This document shows, one piece after another, positions 43,831 through 53,159 of a stretch of 64,000 nt of DNA; the first letter of the stretch is position 1; each line of letters begins with the position of its first letter. Under the pieces are notes generated by a model, which did not search any database, was not told where the DNA came from, and saw only the letters and a program-made list of their open reading frames with translations. Made by a program: the position numbers and the translations under genes. Source of the DNA: Cryptomeria japonica (taxonomy: Eukaryota; Streptophyta; Pinopsida; Cupressales; Cupressaceae); contig NC_081406.1 of NCBI RefSeq assembly GCF_030272615.1, forward strand, positions 138,615,361 through 138,679,360, given 5' to 3'.

Positions 43831-44232
43831 ATTAAAAAAATACACAATAAATTTAATATCAGCCCAAAAATGGTCATCAAGGACCATACCTCTCACTTCA
43901 ATTGTAGTATAAAATGTAGATTGTTTCCAAGCTGCCCATGCATCACTAACTTTTGTGCAACACAAAGCTTCTTTGAATACACAAAAATGGTCAAAAAGAA
44001 TAAAACAAGAAGCAAATTGTACAGTTGCCCCTTTCCTTGAAGCTTGAGAACTCAAATGAGACACTTTGCCCTCAATTCTTTATTGATTCCTAAGGGCATC
44101 ATATGATTTTAACTCATCTGGACAAGGATTGACACCTTTTCTAGGGATGTGAAAGAAATGAGCCCTCACCCTTGTGTAAGTAACCTGCCATGACATTTGA
44201 CAAAGTTTACATGTAATGGTGGTTGTTCTACC
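43831..44232. other. Non-coding gap between gypsy RT fragment and hAT
   Basis: No domain recognised. The 82-codon minus frame at 43816-44064 may be the decayed RT N-terminal region but shows no motif. Confidence 0.35.
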
Positions 44233-44304
44233 TAGTGTTACAAGACTCGAACTTGACTTGGACTCGGCAAGCTGATATTTGAATTGGACTCAGACTTGGC
44301 ACCC

Positions 44305-45030
44305 AGACTCGACAAATTGAAAAACCTGAGAAATTCATAGATTTTTAAGGATTTAAAACTTGTTTCATGCACCCATTAATAAATAAACTTTAAAGACACA
44401 ATAATCTCATTAAATAGAAACTACTTTGATCACATAAGAATAAACACAAATTTTAGCTGAAGGAAATAAGTATAAAACATTTAGATATATAAAATATAAA
44501 TATTTTCAAATCAAAATGTATACAAAACTCATGGAACATGAAATCCATGGCATTAAAAGTTCCAAACAAATATCAAAGCAAAAGCTAGAAGTCTTTGACT
44601 TGGAGGAGCCTGTATCACTTGGCCCTCCTGTGTGGGCATCTAAGATAGGTCTTGGATGATCATGTAGCCATGAAATCTGCCCGTGTCACAACTAAGACTC
44701 AACAAATTGAAAATCCCAAGAAATTCATAGATTCTGAAAGATTTAAAACTTGTTTCCTGCACCCTTTAATAAATAAACCTCCTTAAAACACAAATTTTAG
44801 TTCAAGGAAATAAGTATAGCACATTTAAATATATAAAATATAAATATTGTCAAATCAAAATGTATACAAAACTCATGGAATATGAAATCCATGGCATTAG
44901 AAGTTCCAAACAAATATCAAAACAAATCCAGAAGTTATGAATCAAGGGAGCTTGTATAACTTGGCCCTCCTATGTGGGCATCTAAGATAGGTCCTGGATG
45001 ATGATGCAACCATGATATTTGCCTATGTCT
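44305..45030. repeat. Direct duplication in the hAT 3' region (~388-bp and ~338-bp copies)
   Basis: Two copies (44305-44692, 44693-45030) share AGACTC.ACAAATTGAAAA, GAAATTCATAG, TACAAAACTCATGGAA and GGGCATCTAAGATAGGTC. A short segment around 44395-44450 is missing from the second copy. They lie between the left TIR and the transposase C-terminus. Confidence 0.85.
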
Positions 45031-46596
45031 AAGACTTAGTGACACCAACATCCAAGGGGTCTCCTCGTGCTCTGTCCTCCTTTGCCATAGTTATTGCCTT
45101 CGCTTCTTGATCCACCTGATCAACTCATGTCAAGTCATTGCTAAAGACATGATTGGCAACCTCAGTGGTCCACTTTAATTGTGCATCAACCTCCTCTAAA
45201 GTGATAGGAGACAAGCCAATGCTTAAGATCTATTTGTGACGGAGGCGAAGGTTGTAATGAGCATATACAAGATCATTCGACTTTTGCACTAACAACCTAT
45301 TGCGCTTTTTGGAGTGTATGTGCTAAAATATACTCCAATTACACTCACATCTTGAAGCACTACATGGCTGGCTCAAGACACGAATTGCAATCTTTTGAAG
45401 ATTTGGCACCTTAGCACCAAACATCTCCCACCATGCATGTACACTGAGAAAAAAAAATCAATACTATTATGTGACTATGAGTTTCACAATTCACTTTCAT
45501 TATTAAGTTATTAACCTAAAATGGTAGAAGAGAGAAACGTTTAATTTTTAAATATGCCATTAATCTCTTGTGCAAGGTTGAAGATATCTATCTCACTATC
45601 TTTTCTCCAACTAATGAATTTGGTGCCATTCATTCTACAGTTGTGTAGAGCCCACTCAACACCTCCTCTTTAGCCTTGGAATTTGGCAAATTTGGAATGC
45701 CGGATTGAGGAAGTAGGTGGCTACATGTAAAATCTTATGAAACCGAAGGTGTTGTCATGGATCAATGATCTTCCATATGGGATAGTGTTTAGCCTCAACC
45801 CTTGGGTGAATAGATCTAATGGCCTCCTTTGCCCTATTCACGCCCTCATAAATGTATTCCATTACAGGCTTTCCTCCATCAACAACTTGTGTAAGAACAA
45901 CTAAAGGCTCTGCTAACTATAATTATTGTGAAACATTAACATAAACAAGTGTGAACAAAAATAAGCAAATGGAATGGAAATACAAACAAAAATATAAAGA
46001 AAGTCACCTTCACAATCTCCTTGGCCGGTTCCCAAAAACTTTGCTCATCAAAAACCTAATTAACCATGTCAACCCTTGCATTGGTCTTTGATGATGTAGA
46101 CTACTCCTCACAAATATGTGTCTCAAAGCGTTCATGGACTGAAGCAAGGATTCCAACGTGATAAAATTGGTTGCAAAGTAGGTTATTCTAGAACAAGCCA
46201 ACTCTTTCTTGTGAATCTCTTTCATAAAGTTGAGGACATATTTCTTGTGTGTTCTATACATGTTTTGATCGAGGAAGCTTGCCAAGATCATCCATTATGA
46301 GGTCAAGACAATTAGTAGATATCTAGAACAAGGAGGGTGCCTATCCATAAGAAGTCACCCTGCAGCAACATCATCTCCGCCAATGGCTGCCATTTCTTCC
46401 CTTTGCCTTTTTTTAAATTATTTTTATTGTTCAAAAGTCTCTAGTTCACTTTGCACTTCATGTATAAACTTTAGGGGACGCTTTTATGCATGATTTAACA
46501 TCATGTCATGGTATGTGTGCAAGGTGATACTTCAACCAATTAATACCTCCCCCATTGAATTTCGTTTTGCAATGAACACATATTGCTTCACCTTTT

Positions 46597-46987
46597 TGTA
46601 GAAGTTGATGATCAACCATAGGAGCCAAGATTCATCTGCAAGAAAAACATTTGTCACACAAAAGAGATCAAACAAAGATTGTATGCTCTATAACAACCAG
46701 AGAATTCTATATTAATGCGCAAAACAATATTGGAGATGCAATTAAAATGAATGAATGAATGCTTATAAAGGATGAATGAAACCCTAGGTGCAAACACTAA
46801 TGCTAAAATTAGGAGAACGAAAGAAATGCAAAGTAGGAGCTAAATTAAGCTCAACCGCATCTAGAACTAATGCCAGAAAATAAAACTCTAGATAACTAAA
46901 AAGCACCTAAGTTTAGCTTAAGTGAAAAAGTAATAAAAGACCTAATTAAACTAATAATTAGATAGTGTGTCCTAAATTATTCCAACA
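46597..46987 (-). repeat. 3' LTR (391 bp)
   Basis: Plus-strand limits TGTAGAAGTTGATGATC and TATTCCAACA. Similar along its length to 48114-48497 with scattered substitutions and short indels, indicating an insertion that is not recent. Confidence 0.9.
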
Positions 46988-47349
46988 GCCCCCCTTAAGA
47001 TTAACTTAGGGATAAGTTAAAGAGCTAATATGAATGCAAAATGATGCATGAATAAGTCTCAACAATTAGACATGATAAGGTACTCATGTATAAACTATTG
47101 CAAAACAATGCAACTCTCACAAATGGAGAAAATCCAGTGGCACAAAACTCCTCTCCAAAAGAGAGAAAATAAAATAACAAGATGATGCATGGAGGACTCA
47201 ATGATACCCACCAAGAATTACATACATCATGTATATACAATCAAGTATCCCTCCATAGGAAGGAAAGAGAGAGACTACATAGCCCCCCCCATAATGTATA
47301 ATGCCCTGAAGAAATGGTGAGTGCTTGAAGACAAAACATAGTCCAATGT

Positions 47350-47943
47350 CTACAAACAACATTTCTCCCCTTGGGAAGAAGATAAACCAAGTACAAATGC
47401 AGGAACTTCCCATTTTGGATAAGAATTTGTAGGAAGCGAAATCCAAATGTACGATGATGATGTCTCTGAAATTTTCTCACGTGTTACCAAGACCTTGGAA
47501 TATGATGTCATGAACCAATTAGGTTCATACTCAATCATAATGGAAGATGACAAACAAGAAGCCACTGGAAACTGATCTTGAACAAGCTCCAAAGCCAAAT
47601 AAGATGTGACAATAGGTGCATCACAACTATCATCAAATAGGAGAGATAAACCCTCGAATGTGTCTCCTAAATTTGAAATGTTAGACTCCACAAACAATGA
47701 AGCAATGTCTGTCAAATAGGAAACCCAATCAGGAAGACAAATTGATGAATTATCCTGCTTAACAAGAATAAGAGTCTTAATCAATGAAGGTACAACAACT
47801 ATCTCTGTAGCTGGAGAAGGAGCAACTTGAGATTTTAATGCACTCTCAAGCAAGAGTTGAAACGCATTATGTGAGAAATTAGGACACATTTCATGCCCAT
47901 GCTGATTGCTCCCACAATATTTACATCTACAACTCTTATACAT
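47350..47943 (-). CDS. Gag-like protein with CCHC zinc knuckle (197 aa)
   Basis: MYKSCRCKYCGSNQHGHEMC contains a near-N-terminal zinc knuckle CX2CX4HX4C (CKYCGSNQHGHEMC). The remainder is acidic and Ser/Leu-rich with no second motif. It is the only sizeable frame of the non-autonomous element, and no capsid core is recognisable, so it could be a fragment or a reduced RNA-binding gag. The frame is uninterrupted to its stop. Nucleic-acid binding is inferred from the knuckle only. Confidence 0.6.
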   Translation of the reverse strand: MYKSCRCKYCGSNQHGHEMCPNFSHNAFQLLLESALKSQVAPSPATEIVVVPSLIKTLILVKQDNSSICLPDWVSYLTDIASLFVESNISNLGDTFEGLSLLFDDSCDAPIVTSYLALELVQDQFPVASCLSSSIMIEYEPNWFMTSYSKVLVTREKISETSSSYIWISLPTNSYPKWEVPAFVLGLSSSQGEKCCL

Positions 47944-48101
47944 GATCTACTCAATATAATCTCCAAAATGGTACAAAAACAGAAACCCTCAATACAAATA
48001 GAGACTCGATTTACATGTATTCCCAAAAGGAGCCCAAATGGTACAAAATAATTAGTCAAGGTTGGATTCCTCAAGCATGTGGACAGGAACTTGATGGATA
48101 T

Positions 48102-48113
48102 GCTCTGATACCA
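48102..48113 (-). promoter_or_regulatory. tRNA-iMet primer binding site
   Basis: TGGTATCAGAGC on the minus strand, with no spacer after the LTR. Confidence 0.9.
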
Positions 48114-48497
48114 TGTAGAAGTTGATGATCAATGACAGGAGCCAAGATTCATTTGCAAGCAAAATACCTGTCACACAAGAAATCAAGCAAAGATTGTATG
48201 GTCTATAACAACCAGAGAATTCTATATATTATTATTGCACAAAACAATATTGGAGATGCAATTACAATGAATGAATGAATCCTTATAAAGGATGAATGAA
48301 ACCCTAGGTGCAAACCCTAATGCTAAAATTAGGAGAACTAAAGAAATGTAAAGTAGGAGCTAAATTAAGCTTAACTAAATCTAGTACTAATGCTAGAAAA
48401 GCAAACTCTAGATAAAAAAAAAGCACTCAAGTTTAACTAGTGAAAAAGTAATAAACAACCTAATTAATAAATAATTGTGTAATAAATTACTTTAACA
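48114..48497 (-). repeat. 5' LTR (384 bp)
   Basis: Begins TGTAGAAGTTGATGATC on the plus strand and ends ACTTTAACA. The PBS abuts its inner edge. Confidence 0.9.
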
Positions 48498-49146
48498 CTT
48501 TTTTGGCCCCAAATGCCATGTTTCCAACAAGGATCCTTTCTAACTGGGGTAGACATTGTGTTTGAATATTTGGATCAAATTATAAATGAATATTTGGCTG
48601 CAATAAATTATAAATAAAGAAATGCTAACGTTTCCACTTTCTAATTAAATTAAAATTTTTAAAATAAGAAAAAGTAAGAACAATTAGGATTTGCAGCCTT
48701 ATCTCTTCAAATTTACTCCAAAATGAAGAGAAATAGCTCCAAATTACTAGTGGTCTCTTCAAAATCCTTCTTAAGCTCCTCTAGATATGTCAATGGCAGC
48801 TACAAACCTAACAAATAATCTTCATTGTTTTGTCCTCAATTAATTTGCTAGTTTTCATTCCAATGACATACAATTTTTGCTTGAAAAGTAGTTTTCCTCT
48901 CCTCATGTTTGCAAACAAAATAAATGGCTTTTTAGGGTGAAGGAGATAACTTTATATGTTTTTGTTTAAGTGTTTTTTGTGTTTTTATATTGTTTTTTGA
49001 CCCAATTGCTGTGGCTGAGTCTTGCCAGTGGGACTTGCCGGGTCTAGCGACTCAAAACCGAGTCTCAAGTCCTTAGGACTTATTTATTGTGGCTCGCCCT
49101 AGGATTCATAGAGTTTGGGCTAGTCAAGATGAGTCTTGTGACACTG

Positions 49147-50675
49147 GTGCCACCCAACGCCTCCAACCTTGCAACATGGTCACAATACTTCCATAGTGAA
49201 TTTAAACCTTGTCTTCCCCCTCCTAAAATATTTCAATCTGTAACAGAAAGACAAATGATAAAATATAAATTGATTTGACTTTTGAGCAACAGTAAAACCT
49301 TGTTTCATCAAACCTATAATGAATTCATTATAGTTATAGATAGAAAGACTGACTATTATACCCATTTCGAGGATTAAATTCCACCATTAAAGCATGCAAA
49401 AAAGAGTTTAGGAGCTTGTAAACTGGTTGCTTTATCATTGTAAACATTGTCAACTACAAACAAATTCAACCTAAACAATCTAATAAATCTGTATCAATCC
49501 ACACTATTTTCTGTTTTATTTGGGATTCTATCTTGATGAGGACAATTTTAGTTGGGAATTATGGAGAATTGCCAGATGGACATGGACTGCATTTGTGTTA
49601 GTTTTCCTTTTGCTCATACATCACACTATCACAGTCAATGTTGGTTTATGGCATGACAGAGACAACAAAGGTCCATTAAAAATTAAGAGCATAACGGAAT
49701 ATCAGTATCGTCATGTCTCATCTCCAATTATATTTTTGTGGACAAAATGCCCACTTCAATATTTTTTGTGGACATAGAAAAGGAGAAAGGGAAATAATTT
49801 TATTCAATATTTATTATTTTGCACTCCACAAAAAAAATAATTTCTATGTTTGGTGTTAAATTGAGTATTGAATATATTCTATTAATTGTTTGTGTTGGAA
49901 ATCTAAAATGGGGCATGGGATTTCTATCATGTGGCAGCCTATTATTAGTAGATTCTTTGACAGTTTTTATGACAGCTTGCTTGCAGGTAGTAGTTGTCTA
50001 ATTTTAGGTGGAAATCTTGTAATGGTCATGAAGGGTGATCATCACTGGAGGGAAATTATTATTTGATTTTATTTTTAAATAGCGAGGCATTGGAATTTGG
50101 GCGCCCAAGTTGGCTTTCATCAATCTCTTTATTGACAGAGAATTGCTCAGTGTTGGCATCCAATTTCTCTATACCAAAACTATGTGGAAATTATTTGAGC
50201 ACTTGTGCTCATACATCCATTAGAGGAGGAAACCCCTTGGATGCTGAAATTAGAGGAAAAAAGCCCTTTAGTTTCCTCAGAGCAATCTCATATAGAGGTT
50301 GCATTTGCACTTCAAGACTCTTTGCATTTTTTTAGTTTTTTCAATATGCTATTTGCAAATTTAATGATGCAATGAGCTCTAGCTTTAGAGGGACTTGATG
50401 TAGTTCTATATATCAGTTGTAATTGGTGTTTTTATTAATTTATAATATTGTATTCATCATATCTATACTAATCAATTCAAGCTTGCTGGTGAAGTGCATG
50501 TTATTGTTTAGCATATATTTTTGGTATTTTCGTACTGATTTTGAAGAGAAAGAAGCTGTAGCAAGGGAAATTTTCATAATTGTTTTTGCATGTTTGGCTG
50601 TAGATTCTGGTCATTTTTAGCACTTTGTTGTATATTTTATTAGTATATGTTTGTCCCAACATTGTGGTAAATTTT
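49147..50675. other. Unclassified AT-rich DNA
   Basis: No domain, LTR or splice-supported exon recognised. Frames at 49520-50335 lack family features. Confidence 0.4.
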
Positions 50676-51155
50676 GGGGATGACCCCATAGCGTGATGGT
50701 AAGTCACAAGCCCTGTTGATAGGGAAGTCACGAGTTTAAAACTCGTGCCTTTCATCCCATAGGCGCCCTTGACAAGGCACACGCTGGCAGCATGGAGACA
50801 TAGACAATGATGTGTTGAGCACCGTTGGCAGAAGTGGTGTGCAATGGACGGGAGTTATAAGGAGAGGACACTGTCATCGTGGAGAGATAAGGAGATAGCT
50901 GCACACGACGATGGAGAGATAAGGTGACGCTTGTGCGCGGTGATAGAGAGATAAGGTTTCGCTTGTGTGAGGCAGAGGAAATATAAGGATGAGCTGCCAT
51001 GTGCATGCGACAGAGTGATAAAGTGGAGATGCCATGTGCATGCAATGGCAGAAAACATCTCTGATGATGAGGTCCCTAAAAAATATGGCCTCATTGGGTC
51101 ATAGCTTCAGTCAAACGTGTTAACAGCTTCGGCCCCTTACCAATCCAAAAAAAAG
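50676..51155 (+). mobile_element. tRNA-derived SINE (480 bp)
   Basis: The head (50677-50759) folds like a tRNA. The body runs to an A-tail (eight A at 51147-51154). Long target duplications flank it: ACATTGTGGTAAATTTT (659-675 of 50 kb) and ACATCGTGGTAAATTTT (51156-51172), 16 of 17 identical. The body contains a local repeat of GGAGAGATAAGG and CTTGTGCGCG boxes (50875-51000) and a duplicated GCCATGTGCATGC. This is the signature of a Pol III retroposon moved by a LINE. 480 bp is at the long end for plant SINEs. Confidence 0.85.
50677..50759 (+). tRNA. tRNA-like head of SINE (not a functional tRNA)
   Basis: GGGATGA/TCATCCC forms a perfect 7-bp acceptor stem with A as discriminator. TAGCGTGATGG is a degenerate box A, and GAGTTTAAAACTC holds a degenerate box B in a perfect T-stem. 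GCCCTGTTGATAGGG would be the anticodon-arm region. The loop sizes do not fit a canonical tRNA. Confidence 0.6.
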
Positions 51156-51363
51156 ACATCGTGGTAAATTTTTGTGACTTGTGTGCAAGTATTGTTTGAT
51201 TTTCCTTGCATATTGCAGAAAATCAACAATGGGTGTTTCCATATTTTATTTTAAAGTTAGAAGCGAAATCTATATCATTTTTTATGTAGTTGAGAGCATC
51301 AGAGCCAAAAATTTTCAACTAAGAGGGTAGTCGGGAAAATCTTGGCAAATATTCGACAAAATT

Positions 51364-52241
51364 TGTTAAAGATGATAGCTTCCGTCAGATAAATATGATC
51401 ATGAATGAGACTTACATCATTAGAATAATTTATATATGTATACCAATATACATAATAAAAATAATTGAGTTTATTATTATTATATATATTAATATACATA
51501 CATTAATATTCTTTTCATGAATAAATTAAATTTGATTAAATGATCTAATGGCTTATCATATATCGATCATCATCTTCCAAGCATAAATCTGTGATCGTGC
51601 ATGATCTATACCTTGTCGATAGAGTGTATCGACTATCTTCTTTGATTTACCATAAATCGATAAAATGAATTGATTTACCTTAATCGATAATGTATATCGA
51701 TTAATGATTCTTCATTTTAACATACCGATTGTGAATCGGTTGTGTTAAATGAATAGTTAACTATCAATTGTGAATCGGTTTGGTAAATAAAACAGTGTGT
51801 TAATGCATTATGAAACGACCGATTATGAATCGGTATGATGTTTGTAATATTAAACGGTTTGTTTTAATGCATTATGAAACTACTGATTATGAATCGGTAT
51901 GATATTTGTAATATTAAATGAACAAACATATCGGTGGAGAGACATGTCTCCACACGTGTGGAGACATGTCTATCCATCGATGTGCCTTCTCATTTATATA
52001 TATAATTCACAAACAGATCGAGGAAGGTGGTACAACAATCAATAAGTACATGCCTTTGAAGATCGATTTGTTCTTCTTACTCAGCAATATAATCGTACTT
52101 GGTGAATTAACTTACTGTGTATTCCTCCTTACACTTGCAACAACCTGCAAGATTCATAGGTTAGTAAGAGCATCATTTGTGAAACATAAAATTAAAAGAT
52201 ACATCTATTCTATCTACTAAGAAATCTAATCTACATTAACA
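51364..52241 (+). repeat. Copia 5' LTR (878 bp)
   Basis: TGTTAAAGATGATAGC to TACATTAACA. Contains many ATCGAT boxes. Two tandem ~62-bp units share GATTATGAATCGGTATGATR. A 32-bp perfect palindrome lies at 51940-51971 and a TATATATA box at 51997-52005. Its first ~90 bp recur as a fragment at 35341. Confidence 0.95.
51940..51971. promoter_or_regulatory. 32-bp perfect palindrome with central CACGTG, upstream of TATA
   Basis: AGACATGTCTCCACAC is followed directly by its exact reverse complement. The centre ACACGTGT is a G-box/ABRE core, and each arm contains the smaller palindrome AGACATGTCT. It lies about 30 bp upstream of the TATA-like repeat and is unchanged in the 3' LTR (57491-57522). A bZIP/bHLH dimer site is inferred, not shown. 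Confidence 0.6.
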
Positions 52242-52346
52242 TGGTATCAGAGCAAGGTCAAGGAAGATCTGATTAGATTTGAGATAAGTAGATTATGTAT
52301 CGTATCATTTTGCTCTTATAAGAGAAATCACATTCCTTTCTTTAGA

Positions 52347-53150
52347 ATGGCAAGCGAAGTCAGATTCGAAGATCGTCTTGAAGGAGCGTCAAACTTTGTA
52401 TCATGGAAGTTTAGGATTATGCTTACCTTGAAGGAAAATGAACTAGATTCATTTATAAAGGGAAACATACCCGAACCAGACGATGATGTTGAGAAAATTC
52501 AATGGATAAAGAACAATGGAAAAGCCATGAAAGTGATCGTGGGTGCAGTTAGAGACCATATAGTTCCAGTTATTTCAAAGTATGACACAGCGTACCGCAT
52601 GTTCAAACCACTTGAGGACATGTATGAAATAAACAATACCAACAGAGCTCTCACATTGAAAAGACAACTCCATCATGTGAAGATGAATAACGGAGAAACT
52701 GTCACATCATATTTTATGAGGATCACTAAATTAAGGGACCAACTTTTTACAATTGGTCATCTAATTGACGACAAGGAATTAACGTTGATGGCTCTAAATG
52801 GACTCCCAACTTCATGGGAATCATTTATTCAAGGAATAAGTGCGCATTCAAAACTCCCCAAGTTTGATCGGTTAAAGACGGATTGCATTCAAAAAGAATC
52901 CAGATTGATCACCAGAGGGATTGAACAAAATATCACCAATGAAGATATTCATGTGTTGAACTCTCACTCTCACAAGAAAGGGAAAAAGAGGAACTTCAAG
53001 AGGAAGAAGGACAAGGGCACCAATAGAAAAGGCTCTTCCAAAAGGAGGGACATATCCCAAGTATAGTGTTTCAGATGTGATAAGTATGGACATTATGCCC
53101 TGAAGTGTCCGGATAGACCAAAACAACAAGCCTCCATTGTTGAAATTGAA
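52347..53150 (+). pseudogene. Copia gag
   Basis: MASEVRFEDRLEGASNFVSW opens a gag core of the UBN2 type: W.FRIMLTLKENELDSFIKG, LEDMYEINNTNRALTLKRQL, NNGETVTSYFMRITKLRDQL, LNGLPTSWESF. A basic tract follows, then TAG at 53064, immediately before the zinc knuckle CFRCDKYGHYALKC (CX2CX4HX4C), which stays in frame. The truncated gag would therefore lack its RNA-binding knuckle. The start is supported by position 90 bp after the PBS. Confidence 0.9.
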
Positions 53151-53159
53151 AAAGATAGC

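Larger units (their letters stand above)
46597..48497 (-). mobile_element. 1.9-kb non-autonomous LTR retrotransposon in hAT
   Basis: Minus-strand element: 5' LTR 48114-48497, 3' LTR 46597-46987, PBS TGGTATCAGAGC (48102-48113) directly after the LTR end, and a polypurine tract AAGGGGGGC directly before the 3' LTR. Perfect 5-bp TSD CTTTT (46592-46596, 48498-48502). The internal region is about 1.1 kb and holds one gag-like frame but no protease, RT or integrase. It resembles the gag-only class of non-autonomous elements and must rely on an autonomous partner. Confidence 0.9.
45035..48556 (-). pseudogene. hAT transposase pseudogene
   Basis: Starts at ATG 48556 (MSTPVRKDPCWKHGIWGQK), is interrupted at 48497 by the LTR element, and resumes at 46596. 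There the BED-type zinc finger reads AICVHCKTKFNGGGINWLKY. One extra A in the A-run at the junction shifts the frame, and TGA follows HIP. Further blocks are RITYFATNFITLESLLQ (46150-46200, the DUF659 region), then VVDGGKPVMEYIYEGVNRAK. Next is ILHVATYFLNP, and finally the dimerisation domain CSASRCECNW.IF.HIHSKK and NDLVYAHYNLRL at 45240-45400. Several stops are present, including TAG in SIF*HIH. An intron-like stretch lies at 45440-45540. The transposase is dead. Confidence 0.85.
44233..49146 (-). mobile_element. hAT DNA transposon (inactive), split by an LTR element
   Basis: Terminal inverted repeats: TAGTGTTACAAGACTC at 44233 and, read inward from the right end at 49146, CAGTGTCACAAGACTC (14 of 16 identical). 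The flanking octamers GTTCTACC and GTGCCACC match at 6 of 8 positions, fitting the 8-bp TSD of hAT elements. A minus-strand transposase pseudogene lies inside. A 1.9-kb LTR element sits in its zinc-finger exon, and a ~340-390-bp tandem duplication lies near the left end. Without the nested element the transposon would be about 3.0 kb. Confidence 0.8.
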
